Shown here: piece by piece, positions 1-8,822 of the stretch
How the letters are laid out: every line of letters begins with the position of its first letter
Position numbering within the stretch: the first letter of the stretch is position 1
Origin: Microbulbifer variabilis
GTDB lineage: Bacteria > Pseudomonadota > Gammaproteobacteria > Pseudomonadales > Cellvibrionaceae
DNA: 64,000 nt
Direction of reading: 5' to 3'
Assembly (NCBI RefSeq): GCF_023716485.1
Contig: NZ_CP092418.1
Coordinates: 1,285,001-1,349,000 of the forward strand
Program-made: the position numbers and the translations under genes
Notes under the pieces: model-generated
Told to the model about the DNA's origin: nothing
The model's input: the letters and a program-made list of their open reading frames with translations, nothing else
Database searches by the model: none

Positions 1-1363
1 CATCTAAAGTGATGGATGGAAATATTCCCTGATCATGAAAAGTCGGTTCATAGACTTCTATTAGGGTTTTAAGGAGTTTGTGTAGTGAAAAGTGTCGAAA
101 TTCTGACCTTTTCGTTCCTTGCTCAATTTGTGAGATCCTGAGTAATGCATTAAAGCACTCTATGATCTTGTCATTTTCATTAATAATGGCTTCGATGGTA
201 TCTTTATCTGGTTTTTCTATATGCAATAATAGTTCTAGCTGGCCTCGTAGCCGAGAAAGTGGGGACTTTAGGTCATGGGCAATGTTGTCGGAAACCTGCT
301 TTATCCCCATCATCAACTGTTGAATTTTGTCCAGCATTGTATTGATATGTATAGATAATTGATCATAGTCTCCGCCATTACTATTATATGGGATCCGTCT
401 GTCCAGATCGCCAGACATAATTTGGCGGCATACTTTGTTGATCTCACTTATTCTTCTGACTGATTGCCTAGATACAAGATATCCACAAATTAGACTAATA
501 ATTGTAGTGATCAAAAGCCCATAAAAAATAGCTGAGTTAAGGTTTTTCAATAAATGAAATTCTTGGGTGAAATCCCTTCCCAGTATGAGTTCTCCTCCAT
601 CACTAAGTTGAGAAGATTTTGCTAGGCATATGTGTTGTTCATGTTCTTGAGAAAATGTAGAGTCTGGATTGTAGGTTGCTGTGTATGTAGACTTATAATT
701 AGTGCTTTGTGGGGAAGTTCCTTCGATATTGCTGAGTATAATATTTCCCTTTCTATCCTGAAGCTGTACACAGAGGTCCTCTGTATCTAAAAAATACTCA
801 GTTTCAATATAATATTTTGTAAGTAGTGTTGTATCTATGTGACGTTTTTTATGGTATTGGGGCCAATGGCTAAATCGTTCATCAGTAATCTGGTCTACAT
901 AATCGTGAAAATCTTCGGGAAATTCGCTGTTAAGCAGATACCAGATTAAGTTGGCCGGAATCTTTTCTAGAGGTGGGGTTATGCCCTCTCCCAGTGCGAA
1001 TAATCGCCCTTGAATAGCAAGTTTCTCTTGCTGACTTAAGCTGCTTTTACTTAAAAGGTTTTTGAAATGGTGTGTGTAATCGCTAGTAAATTTTGATGGT
1101 GAGGCGTGGTTGTTAATAAAATTTCTAGGTTTTACATTTTGGAAGTTTGGGAAAAGGTCGGGGTGAAAAAACTCTAGGTCATTGATTGCCGCAATAGATT
1201 CTTTTGTTATATTTTCAACTTTATGAAGTGTTGGATTTGTCAAGGATTGCTTTGTGAGTAAATAGATGCTTGCCAGTGAAATACTGGAGCTAAGGCAGAC
1301 GCAGCTGAATGTAATAATTGCCAGTCTGAAACTAGAGCTTTTATGTAGCTTAATTTTTTTCAT
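1..1363 (-). CDS. Sensor histidine kinase, C-terminal part beyond window edge
   Basis: Reading the minus strand from the ATG at 1363 gives an uninterrupted frame to the left edge (454 codons), so the ATPase domain is missing from view. An N-terminal membrane helix (about residues 12-32) is followed by a long sensor region and a second helix (about 279-298). A HAMP-like segment (about 299-350) and an H-box with phospho-accepting His363 in SDNIAHDLKSPLSRLRGQ come next. It would autophosphorylate and pass phosphate to the response regulator just upstream. Its start overlaps the regulator's stop by 14 nt, which indicates translational coupling. The large sensor loop is not recognised, so the signal is unknown. 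Confidence 0.9.
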   Translation of the reverse strand, partial: MKKIKLHKSSSFRLAIITFSCVCLSSSISLASIYLLTKQSLTNPTLHKVENITKESIAAINDLEFFHPDLFPNFQNVKPRNFINNHASPSKFTSDYTHHFKNLLSKSSLSQQEKLAIQGRLFALGEGITPPLEKIPANLIWYLLNSEFPEDFHDYVDQITDERFSHWPQYHKKRHIDTTLLTKYYIETEYFLDTEDLCVQLQDRKGNIILSNIEGTSPQSTNYKSTYTATYNPDSTFSQEHEQHICLAKSSQLSDGGELILGRDFTQEFHLLKNLNSAIFYGLLITTIISLICGYLVSRQSVRRISEINKVCRQIMSGDLDRRIPYNSNGGDYDQLSIHINTMLDKIQQLMMGIKQVSDNIAHDLKSPLSRLRGQLELLLHIEKPDKDTIEAIINENDKIIECFNALLRISQIEQGTKRSEFRHFSLHKLLKTLIEVYEPTFHDQGIFPSITLD

Positions 1364-2027
1364 GAAGGACATAACCGGCCCCCCTTACTGTGTGAATAAG
1401 AGGCCTATCCTGGGATTGGTCAACTTTCTTCCTCAGTCTGCTTACGTGTACTTCAACTACATTGGTCTTGGGGTCAAAATGAAGGTCCCAGACTTGCTCC
1501 AAAAGCATTGTTTTTGTAATAATTTGACCTTCATGTCTCATAAGATATTCTAGGAGTTTGAATTCTTGGGTTAATAGCTCAATACTACGGCCTCTGCGTT
1601 GTGCCTTTCTTGTTAAGAGATTGAGCTCAAGGTCTGAAACAATAAGGGATTCATAGGTATTGGACTGAGGTTGGCGCCTACCAATGACTTCGACTCTGGC
1701 TAAAAGCTCCGCAAAAGAAAAAGGTTTGGAAAGGTAGTCATCACATCCACTACGTAAACCTTCAACGCGATGGTCAACGTCTCCGAGGTTACTTAGCATT
1801 AAAACCGGTGTACTGATTTCCATTCCCCTCAGGGACCTTAATAGCTTTAGCCCATCCATACCAGGAAGCATTCGGTCAAGGATGATTGCATCAAAATTTT
1901 CGGTGCTAGCTTGAATTAATCCTGTTTTTCCATCATGACATAGCTCTACACTATGCCCTTCCTGGTTAAGGCCCTTGTGAAGGTAATGGCTTAATTTGAT
2001 GTCGTCTTCTATTAGAAAAATTCGCAT
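1350..2027 (-). CDS. OmpR/PhoB-family response regulator
   Basis: The 225-aa protein has a receiver domain at residues 1-115 with acid pocket E7-D8-D9, phospho-acceptor D51, switch residue S79 and K101. A C-terminal winged helix of the Trans_reg_C type follows (about 125-222, ending in VRGAGYVL). It is a DNA-binding transcription factor paired with the overlapping histidine kinase. The receiver has SNLG where many relatives have TA-type residues after the beta-4 strand, which is still compatible with the family. Target genes are not evident. The 850-bp region upstream is gene-free, and the next gene is divergent. Confidence 0.93.
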   Translation of the reverse strand: MRIFLIEDDIKLSHYLHKGLNQEGHSVELCHDGKTGLIQASTENFDAIILDRMLPGMDGLKLLRSLRGMEISTPVLMLSNLGDVDHRVEGLRSGCDDYLSKPFSFAELLARVEVIGRRQPQSNTYESLIVSDLELNLLTRKAQRRGRSIELLTQEFKLLEYLMRHEGQIITKTMLLEQVWDLHFDPKTNVVEVHVSRLRKKVDQSQDRPLIHTVRGAGYVLHEKN

Positions 2028-2877
2028 ATATCTTTAGCTGGTAAATAGTTTTGGTTGCCAGTTACTTGTTGATCGAGTTCTTTAAATTGATTTTTTAATT
2101 TTTTTATTTATCTCAGGCTAAGTCATGTGTGCATGGTGAATATTAAAGGGTAACTAAATGTTGCCAGGAACTTTCAGCCTTTTAGACATGAACACAATTA
2201 ATTTAAAAGTGATAAATACTATTTTTACACCACGCTGAAGGGTTGGGAGTAGTGAAGCCTATCTAGATTCTTGCATGTGGAGAACACTAGCAAAAAAACA
2301 GTTGTTAGGCTAAAACTGCGTCTTAAATTGTGTGTTAAGTGTGCTTCATGCCCCTTGTAATAGCAATGCTATATAAATCAAGTACCAAGAGAATACCCTG
2401 TTGTTTAAGCCCAGGCTGGTATAATCAATGCATGAATGTTAAAACGTTGGGTTCAAGGAGTCACAGTATATGACTCAATTGAGGTAGAGGTTCTTACTCT
2501 CCAGAGTGAACAGTGACGCGACCATAAAGTCACAGCATCAAAAATAATAAGCAACGGTAGCCTGAATACACTGAATTTTAATAGGTATGGTATGTACGAG
2601 GGCAATGGTCACCGCTAGTGAAAGCTACCCTAGGAAATTATTCCGTCTTTACCCAAAAGTAGCGTCTCTCAAGTTCTGGGGTTGCGATTTCAATACCCTT
2701 AATACGAGAAACGAGATCTCGAGCTTATTTCATCGTTTCTGAAAAAAATCTTAGATAAGTTGAAATTATCCCTTTGAGTGATGGCATGTTTGGATAGCCA
2801 ACCGGCACAATCGGATTCTTGGTTGGCGTCTTAAGTATATATACTGATTCTAAGATTAACACTTGGGAGACAATTTG
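2028..2877. other. Intergenic region without a recognisable gene
   Basis: About 850 bp, AT-rich, between the divergent response regulator and the SDR gene. The short frames here lack ribosome-binding sites and recognisable motifs. It must hold both divergent promoters, but I could not assign either convincingly. Confidence 0.5.
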
Positions 2878-3651
2878 ATGGAAGCGGCACTTATCACAGG
2901 AGCCTCTGGTGGTATTGGTCTGGAGTTGGCCAAGATACATGCGGCTAAAGGTGGCAACCTGGTTCTGGTTGCTCGGTCTGAAGGGAAGCTTTTATCACTC
3001 AAGCAGCAGTTGGAGAAAGAGTTTGGTGTCCAAGCAATGGTAATTGCTGAAGATCTATCTGACCCGTTGTCCGCACAGAGAATTTTTGAGCGAACCCAAG
3101 GTGAAAATGTGAAGGTTGGTACCCTGATCAACAATGCGGGTTTTGGTGGTCATGGCCTTTTTTATCAGCGGGACTTGGAAGCTGAGCAGAGTATGATGCA
3201 GGTAAATATGATTTCCCTTACCAATCTCACCCATCTGTATTTAAAGGGTATGGTTGCCCGAAATAGCGGGCATATCCTTAATGTCTCATCTACAGCCTCT
3301 TTTATTCCCGGCCCTTTACAGGCGGTTTACTACGCAACTAAAGCCTATGTAACTTCATTCAGCCAGGCACTGGCTGAGGAGCTGAACGGCACAGGTGTGA
3401 CAGTTACCGCTTTGTGCCCCGGCGCTGTTGCAACAGGATTCGTCGCGGCAGGTGATCTTCAGGGTGTCGATATTTGGAAGAATGCCCGCTCAGCTGAGTC
3501 TGTTGCCAGATGTGGTTATCAGGCCATGGAGCGTGGCGATCTAGTTGCTTTCAATGAGACGCGGCTAAAGTTGTTTCTGAATTGGATAATGCCTTTATTG
3601 CCTCGTAAAATGCTACTGAAGTTTTCCCGTCAGACGATGGAAAAGTCTTAA
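2878..3651 (+). CDS. Short-chain dehydrogenase/reductase (SDR)
   Basis: Classical SDR of about 257 residues, predicted to be a cytosolic NAD(P)-dependent oxidoreductase. The glycine motif TGASGGIG lies near the N-terminus, NNAG is in the middle, and the catalytic Ser and YxxxK are in NVSSTASF and YYATK. The frame is open from a TTG at 2863, but I chose the ATG at 2878 because a GGGAGA ribosome-binding site precedes it and the Rossmann strand begins immediately after. It lies 18 bp before an AraC-family regulator on the same strand, so the two probably form one transcript. The substrate is unknown; the sequence resembles the DltE/YqjQ type of SDR. Confidence 0.88.
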   Translation: MEAALITGASGGIGLELAKIHAAKGGNLVLVARSEGKLLSLKQQLEKEFGVQAMVIAEDLSDPLSAQRIFERTQGENVKVGTLINNAGFGGHGLFYQRDLEAEQSMMQVNMISLTNLTHLYLKGMVARNSGHILNVSSTASFIPGPLQAVYYATKAYVTSFSQALAEELNGTGVTVTALCPGAVATGFVAAGDLQGVDIWKNARSAESVARCGYQAMERGDLVAFNETRLKLFLNWIMPLLPRKMLLKFSRQTMEKS

Positions 3652-3669
3652 TTGTAGGAAGGCCCGGTA

Positions 3670-4668
3670 ATGATCAGGCGTGCAGCTAAATTTTTGGTAC
3701 CTCCCAGCTGGAAGTTGATATTACACGATATGAATATCGATACAGCGCTGGCTCTGGCCTATGCCGGGTTACCTGCGGATTTATTACAGCGGGAGTCTGT
3801 GACACTGACTCCGGTGGAATATTTCCGCTTCTGGTGTGGTATTGACCAGGCTTCGAAGGATAAGCCACTGCCGCTCTTGTTGGCAGAGCATCTTACGGCT
3901 GAAACATTTGATCCCCCTGTGTTTGCGAGCCTTTGCAGTGAAAACCTGAATCAAGCTTTATTGCGGATACAGCAGTACAAACCATTGATTGGACCAATGG
4001 AATTGCACTTGGATATTACTGATAAGTACACAAGGCTTAATTTAGAGTGCTATGGCAGTGATGAAATTATCCCCACAGCTTTGGGATTGAGTGAATTAAT
4101 TTTCTATATCCGCCTGGCTCGATTGGGAACCCGGGATAAAATTCAACCTTTGGAATTGGCTCTACCGCAGTTACCGGAAGATCAAACGCCTTATCAGATG
4201 TTCTTTGGTTGCTCAATTAAGAAATCAGACCGGGTGAGAATTTGCTTCTCAGCACAAGATGCACAAAAACCGTTTCTGACTGCTAATGCCCCTATGTGGG
4301 ATTTCTTTGAAGGTAAATTGAGTCAACAGCTAAAGGATCTGGGCAGCGAAGCCACAATGGGAGAGCGGGTGGGGTCCGTGTTAATGGAGTTATTGCCGGC
4401 TGGTGAGAGCTCTATCGAGGCTGTATCTGAACGTTTAATGATCAGCAAAAGAACTTTACAGAGAAAACTTGGGGAGGAAAATCACACTTTTCAGTCTGTC
4501 TTACAGGAGATTAGGGTAAGCTTGGCTGATCACTATCTCTCTAAGTCTAATCTCCATCTGGGAGAAATTTCCTTTATGCTAGGGTTTAAGGAGCCTAATT
4601 CATTTATACGCGCTTACCGAGGGTGGAAAGGGGTGACACCTCTTCAATATCGGAATTCGATTTATTGA
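3670..4668 (+). CDS. AraC-family transcriptional regulator
   Basis: 332-aa protein with an N-terminal Arabinose_bd-type ligand domain (roughly 20-200) and a C-terminal double helix-turn-helix (roughly 235-330). The latter contains SERLMISKRTLQRKLGEE and the typical GFKEPNSFIRAYRGWKGVTP ending. Relatives of this architecture often control neighbouring lipid or hydrocarbon oxidation genes. The upstream SDR gene in the same direction is the obvious candidate partner. An AGGAAG ribosome-binding site precedes the ATG. The ligand is not predictable from sequence alone. Confidence 0.9.
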   Translation: MIRRAAKFLVPPSWKLILHDMNIDTALALAYAGLPADLLQRESVTLTPVEYFRFWCGIDQASKDKPLPLLLAEHLTAETFDPPVFASLCSENLNQALLRIQQYKPLIGPMELHLDITDKYTRLNLECYGSDEIIPTALGLSELIFYIRLARLGTRDKIQPLELALPQLPEDQTPYQMFFGCSIKKSDRVRICFSAQDAQKPFLTANAPMWDFFEGKLSQQLKDLGSEATMGERVGSVLMELLPAGESSIEAVSERLMISKRTLQRKLGEENHTFQSVLQEIRVSLADHYLSKSNLHLGEISFMLGFKEPNSFIRAYRGWKGVTPLQYRNSIY

Positions 4669-4836
4669 TCAGATTTATCTTTGGTTTTAGTGCTGCTACT
4701 AGGTTGAAGGTAAATTAAACTGGGCCCTAGCGGTGTAGTTAAATATGCTTCTTCATGGTCAGTATAAAGTCGTAGGTCTATTTAAATACTCTACTATAAG
4801 GTCAGTTGGGAGTTTGGGGCGGACAGCTAGGTAATC

Positions 4837-5721
4837 TCAATATAAGTTAGGATACTTACTCTTAAAATTGTTCACGGCCTCAATGGTGTAAGGAGTGGCA
4901 ACTCCTACTTTACGGCCTAATTTAATAATAAAACCATTCAAATAGGAAAGCTCAGTAACTTTATTTTCTCTAGCATCCTGGTAGGTTGAAGTATAATGAT
5001 CCAGATTTTTGGCTTGTTGGGTGAGTTTTTTCCACATATCTTGTTTGTCTTGATTGATCTCAATCTCTTTTGAGAGAACTTCGTAGGATTCATAAAGTAC
5101 ATTTTTCATGTGCTTGGTTATTTTGTCGTCTGCAAAAAGCTCCCTGAGGGTTCTTGAATAGGTGGCTGAAAATATATTTGTTGTGCAATTGAAAATAGTC
5201 TTTTCAACACGATGCTGTACTATGTTGCTAGTTGTTTTGGTCTCGATAAGTGAGTCTTTGAACAGCTGCAGTAAGCTTTCTGAATATTTGTCATTTCCAA
5301 CGAGGAATCCAGAGCCTTTAGTATGCTTCAGTTTGTTGTTGCTCAGATTGAAGCCGTCATATACCAAAACGCTCGTGAAGTTTTTCTGATAAGTGTGTTC
5401 AAACTCTGAGATATCAAAAAGGCAGTTTTGTAACAGAATAATAATTTTTGATTTTGGGCTTGTCTTGCTTAAATTGATGAGGTTTTTCTTTAGGTCATAG
5501 ATTTTGCATGTTAAAAAAACAAAGTCATAGGTTGATTGAGTGCTGATCTCTTTTGAGGTGGGCGGGAAGTCATATCTCTTAGAGTTGATGAGGAGGTGTT
5601 CTCCAATTCTATCCGCTTTTCTACCTATGACATCTACATGATAGTTTGCCCGAAAAAATTTTGCCGCTAGGTATGATCCAATGGAGCCTGCTCCGAGTAT
5701 TAATATTTTTCCTTTTTTCAT
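4837..5721 (-). CDS. Ketopantoate reductase-like (ApbA/PanE family) protein
   Basis: 294-aa protein beginning with a Rossmann nucleotide-binding motif (ILGAGSIGSYLAAKFF, residues 7-22) and the following acidic strand. The C-terminal helical part matches the ApbA/PanE fold, including conserved Lys and Asn in VEKTIFNCTTNIFSA. Family members reduce 2-ketopantoate or related 2-keto acids with NADPH. This one is Lys/Asn-rich and divergent, so the substrate may differ and I give no gene symbol. It is a single gene, separated by only 27 bp from the small PepSY-type gene upstream, so the two may be co-transcribed. Confidence 0.75.
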   Translation of the reverse strand: MKKGKILILGAGSIGSYLAAKFFRANYHVDVIGRKADRIGEHLLINSKRYDFPPTSKEISTQSTYDFVFLTCKIYDLKKNLINLSKTSPKSKIIILLQNCLFDISEFEHTYQKNFTSVLVYDGFNLSNNKLKHTKGSGFLVGNDKYSESLLQLFKDSLIETKTTSNIVQHRVEKTIFNCTTNIFSATYSRTLRELFADDKITKHMKNVLYESYEVLSKEIEINQDKQDMWKKLTQQAKNLDHYTSTYQDARENKVTELSYLNGFIIKLGRKVGVATPYTIEAVNNFKSKYPNLY

Positions 5722-5748
5722 AAAGTTCGTTCAGGATTTTCTTGTTAC

Positions 5749-6066
5749 CTATTTGGCTGGTCGATCTGCAAAAATAATCCCATTATCTGGGTTTACTTCC
5801 AAGGCTCGGAGCTCGCCCTGGTAAACTGCTTGAATCTTCCAGCGCCCCCCCACGAAGCGCATACTGGTTATAGGCTTAAATCCAAGACTGTAGAGTTTTG
5901 CCCTAATAGTCGATGGATCTAGAGCAATAACCGAAGGCGTTGCTCCGTAAAGATCGGGGCTATCGTAGATTGGGGCGGGTTTGTTAGGGTCTATCCCTGG
6001 GGGAATGGGGTTTGTCAAATTACTAACGAGCATGACCGTTACAATAAAACTCACACGAGGCTCCAC
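5749..6066 (-). CDS. Small PepSY-type protein
   Basis: About 105 residues. The C-terminal half (about 55-102) has the PepSY-like pattern: a helix predicting LYSLGFKPITSMRF, then GGRWKIQAVYQGELRALEV and a terminal NPDNGIIFADRP. It is paralogous to the protein at 7870-8136, with the same W-K-(I/V)-x-A-Y and DPNxAxx endings. The longest frame begins with GTG at 6066. A downstream GTG or ATG followed by a hydrophobic stretch would give a weak signal peptide, so the start is uncertain. The role is unknown; PepSY domains often inhibit or bind proteases in the envelope. Confidence 0.65.
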   Translation of the reverse strand: MEPRVSFIVTVMLVSNLTNPIPPGIDPNKPAPIYDSPDLYGATPSVIALDPSTIRAKLYSLGFKPITSMRFVGGRWKIQAVYQGELRALEVNPDNGIIFADRPAK

Positions 6067-6147
6067 ACTACAACCAAGCCATGTTTTTAGTGTGGACAGT
6101 GGATGATCATTACGCCAGTGATTTTAATTAAATGTTTGAATGAATCG

Positions 6148-6190
6148 AAAATAATAACCCGGCGTATGGGTTCGCCGGGTTATTATTTTT
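6148..6190. terminator. Bidirectional rho-independent terminator
   Basis: A near-perfect 16-bp inverted repeat (arms 6149-6164 and 6173-6188) is A-rich on the left and ends in a T run on the right. It sits upstream of the PepSY gene and just after the stop of calB (minus strand), so it most probably terminates calB. Confidence 0.85.
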
Positions 6191-6220
6191 ACATGCGGTT
6201 ATGCTTTCCAGTACCCAATT

Positions 6221-7666
6221 TTATCGGGTCATCTTGAGCATAAGGTTCAATAGTTTATTGGAAAGTTTTCCATAGGGGGGGCGCATTAATTTCAATAGGT
6301 CGATTGGTCCCTGTTGGTAGATGGGGCGCAATTTGGAGAAGGTAAGGAAGCCTTCGTAACCGTGGTAATGACCCATGCCACTTTCCCCAACCCCTCCAAA
6401 TGGAATATCGTGCTGTCCAACATGTAATACACAGTTATTTATCGACACACCACCAGACATAATTTGCTCAATATAGCGATTTTGCAGGTTCTTATCGTTC
6501 GTGTAGGGATAAATTGCCAGTGGTCGTGGCTGAGCATTGATATAGTCAATGACTTCTTCAGGCCTTGAGTAGGTCATAATTGGCAGAAGAGGGCCAAAAA
6601 TTTCCCGCTGCATTGCCAGCATGTCCCGATTTACGTTGATTAATAGATGGGGAGGGAACTTTCGCAGGCTGTCATTTCGTTTGAGTTCTCCGGCACTCAG
6701 GTCGTAAACCTTAGCCCCCTTATCGACGGCATCATCCAGTGTTTTCCATAGTCGCTGGTAGGCTGCGTTGTCAATAATGGAGGTATAGTCAGGGCTCTGC
6801 CAATTGGGGAAGTGCTTTTTTATTACCCGCTTGGCATGCTCAATAAAGGTATCCAGTTGGTTCTCAGGGATGAAGAGATAATCTACATTGACACATATTT
6901 GCCCGGCATTGACCATTTTCCAGTGGATCAGACGCTCCGCAGCTTTTTCGATGGGAAAATCGGGGGCGATGATCGCGGGGGACTTCCCTCCAAGCTCTAG
7001 CGTAACTGGAGTCAGGTTTTCTGCAGCGGAGCGCATCACGGCCCGCCCGGTAGTGCTGGAGCCGGTGAAAATTAGGTGGTCAAATTTTAGGCTGGAAAAT
7101 AGTGGACCTATTTCACCATAGTCAGCAATAAAAGAGAGTTTCTCCTCTGGAAAATACTTGGGGCTAACCTCTTTTAACAACTCAGCAAGCCGACAGGAGT
7201 TGGTAGACATCTTTACCATTGCGTGATTGCCTGCGGCAAAGATATTGGTTAGAGGTGAAAAGCTAAGGTTAATGGGGAAGTTCCACGGCACGATTACCCC
7301 AACTACTCCCAGGGGTTGAGGTACTACAGTATTTTTTGACAGGGGGTAGGCTTTGAAGTCGATATGGCGCCGCCTTGGCTTCATCCATTTCTTGATATTC
7401 TTTATGGCATCCTTGATGCCGGAAAGGGCAGGATATATCTCCAATAGCAGGGTTTCTTCCCGCGAGCGATTGCCGTAGTCACAGCATATGGCTTCAATGA
7501 TGGCTTCCTGCTGTTCACGCAGCATTCGTGCCAGGGTTTTTAGATCTTGAACACGCTGCTGATAGCTGGGAACAGGGTTGGCGTGATGGGCTCGGCGCTG
7601 GTTGTCTAGTTGGTTCTGGAGTAGCGCCTTGTCTGCATCCTGCCGAGTAAGCGTCTGGATGGTCAT
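6221..7666 (-). CDS. calB: Coniferyl aldehyde dehydrogenase (aldehyde dehydrogenase family)
   Basis: 481-aa class-3-like aldehyde dehydrogenase that oxidises an aldehyde to its acid with NAD(P). The catalytic glutamate lies in LELGGKSPAII, the nucleophilic cysteine in NAGQICVNVDY, and the cofactor site in IFTGSSTTGRAVM. The start (ATG, preceded by AAGGAT) and length match CalB-type enzymes, which act on coniferyl aldehyde or medium-chain aldehydes. The C-terminal hydrophobic tail (KLMRPPYGKLSNKLLNLMLK) resembles membrane-associated fatty-aldehyde dehydrogenases, so a fatty aldehyde substrate is the main alternative. It is followed by a strong terminator. Confidence 0.85.
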   Translation of the reverse strand: MTIQTLTRQDADKALLQNQLDNQRRAHHANPVPSYQQRVQDLKTLARMLREQQEAIIEAICCDYGNRSREETLLLEIYPALSGIKDAIKNIKKWMKPRRRHIDFKAYPLSKNTVVPQPLGVVGVIVPWNFPINLSFSPLTNIFAAGNHAMVKMSTNSCRLAELLKEVSPKYFPEEKLSFIADYGEIGPLFSSLKFDHLIFTGSSTTGRAVMRSAAENLTPVTLELGGKSPAIIAPDFPIEKAAERLIHWKMVNAGQICVNVDYLFIPENQLDTFIEHAKRVIKKHFPNWQSPDYTSIIDNAAYQRLWKTLDDAVDKGAKVYDLSAGELKRNDSLRKFPPHLLINVNRDMLAMQREIFGPLLPIMTYSRPEEVIDYINAQPRPLAIYPYTNDKNLQNRYIEQIMSGGVSINNCVLHVGQHDIPFGGVGESGMGHYHGYEGFLTFSKLRPIYQQGPIDLLKLMRPPYGKLSNKLLNLMLKMTR

Positions 7667-7807
7667 TTTATTATCCTTTGGCGTTTGTCTTAGACCAGAC
7701 TAACGCATTCATCCTCGCGGTGCTTGACCAATTACGTCAGTGAATAGACATAATCACTGTGGTTACGTGAGTTGCCACCACATTGGTAAAAACTGTGATG
7801 AATTCAG

Positions 7808-7841
7808 GCCCTCCCCGGAGTATCCCTAATCCGGGGAGGGC
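7808..7841. terminator. GC-rich stem-loop, possible terminator
   Basis: An 11-bp perfect inverted repeat (7808-7818 and 7831-7841) lies just after the stop of the 7870-8136 gene on the minus strand. There is no clear T run on either side, so it may act as a terminator or as a 3' stabiliser. Confidence 0.5.
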
Positions 7842-7869
7842 TGGTAGGAATGATCGCAGACTACATGAG

Positions 7870-8136
7870 TCAGCTGTTATCGGGTTTTTCGGATTGGACC
7901 TCTGCTGAATTAGGATCCACAATCAGGTCGTATTTCTGATCGCCCTTGTAGGCCTCCACTTTCCAGCGTCCTCTTTCCAGGTCTACCTCCACAATAGGGG
8001 TGTACCCCTGTTGCTCTAACTTTGTGAGCACCATAGAGAGTGCCATAGCCCCGGGAGGGGGTTTCTCGTCGGCGATGGCGACTTGTAGCGTGGTTGCGGC
8101 GATTAGTGCCAGCAACATTCTGCTGAAGAACTTCAT
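7870..8136 (-). CDS. Secreted PepSY-domain protein
   Basis: 88 residues: signal peptide at 1-22 (hydrophobic LLALIAATTLQVA, cleavage near AIA-DE), then one PepSY-type domain (about 30-83) with GRWKVEAYKGDQKYDLIVDP. A GAGGTAG ribosome-binding site supports the ATG at 8136. It is a periplasmic protein of unknown function and a paralogue of the protein at 5749-6066. The two lie on either side of calB. A TonB-independent or protease-modulating role is possible but unsupported. Confidence 0.8.
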   Translation of the reverse strand: MKFFSRMLLALIAATTLQVAIADEKPPPGAMALSMVLTKLEQQGYTPIVEVDLERGRWKVEAYKGDQKYDLIVDPNSAEVQSEKPDNS

Positions 8137-8237
8137 TTTTCACTACCTCGCTTGCGGACCCGGTTGAAAAATTGACCGGGTAATAGAAGGTTTACATCTC
8201 GCTTTTACTCAGCAAGATACTTGGCCTTTTGATTGCC

Positions 8238-8681
8238 TTACAGGCCCTGGTCACCGGGGTGACTGAGACGTTTCTGAACTGCTAGACACCACTCCGGGCT
8301 GCCGGGCTTTACATCGGCCAGGTTGCCGCCCGTCAGCTTGGTGATTGCATCAAACCACTCTGCACTGCCAATGGGGGGTAGACCTGATGGGTACATTTTT
8401 TTCAGGTCGCCATCTTGTTGGGCCATCACTTGCCGCTGTACCCAGGTAAACCAGCCCGGTGTACAAATGGTTTCACTACCCGAAGCGGTAGCCTGTAGTT
8501 GATTGGTGGGGTCTTCCGCCGTGCTGCTCGCGTTTCGCTTAATCGGCTGTTTCATTGCCTCGCTGGCTGTTTGACCAGTGGTTACTTCACTACCCGATGA
8601 TTGGGCCTTATGTGGCTCGCCCTTGCGGTCGCAGCCGGATAAGGCAAAAACCAGAGCGAGTGGCAGAATAAGGTAATGCAT
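8238..8681 (-). CDS. Predicted lipoprotein of unknown function
   Basis: The protein starts at the ATG at 8681 (147 aa) with a short lipoprotein signal ending in the lipobox LSGC. An upstream in-frame start would put 28 hydrophilic residues before the signal, so I rejected it. After a Ser/Thr-rich linker, the C-terminal half (from TICTPGWFTW onward) has two cysteines that could pair and several Trp residues. I do not recognise the domain. The gene is divergent from fbpA, with the Fur-like box in the shared intergenic region, so iron control of this gene is possible. Confidence 0.7.
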   Translation of the reverse strand: MHYLILPLALVFALSGCDRKGEPHKAQSSGSEVTTGQTASEAMKQPIKRNASSTAEDPTNQLQATASGSETICTPGWFTWVQRQVMAQQDGDLKKMYPSGLPPIGSAEWFDAITKLTGGNLADVKPGSPEWCLAVQKRLSHPGDQGL

Positions 8682-8777
8682 AGAGACTCTGCAGGTGACT
8701 AGCTTGAATCTAAGCATAGGAGGGATTTTGCGACTTTGCTGGGTATAGAAGTTCCAGGTTGACATTAATACCTTTCC

Positions 8778-8799
8778 AAATGAGAATGCTTCTCAAATT
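8778..8799. promoter_or_regulatory. Fur-like box upstream of fbpA
   Basis: The palindrome TGAGAATGCTTCTCA (8781-8795), with AAA/TTT-type flanks, lies 28 bp before the fbpA start and upstream of the divergent lipoprotein. It matches the inverted GAGAA..TTCTC form of gammaproteobacterial Fur operators, as expected for an iron-uptake locus. Confidence 0.7.
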
Positions 8800-8822
8800 A
8801 ACCCCAGGGTGATAGGACTCCC

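Noticed and set aside
3686..3868. Minus-strand frame inside the AraC gene
   Set aside because: Shadow of the real gene; no family features.
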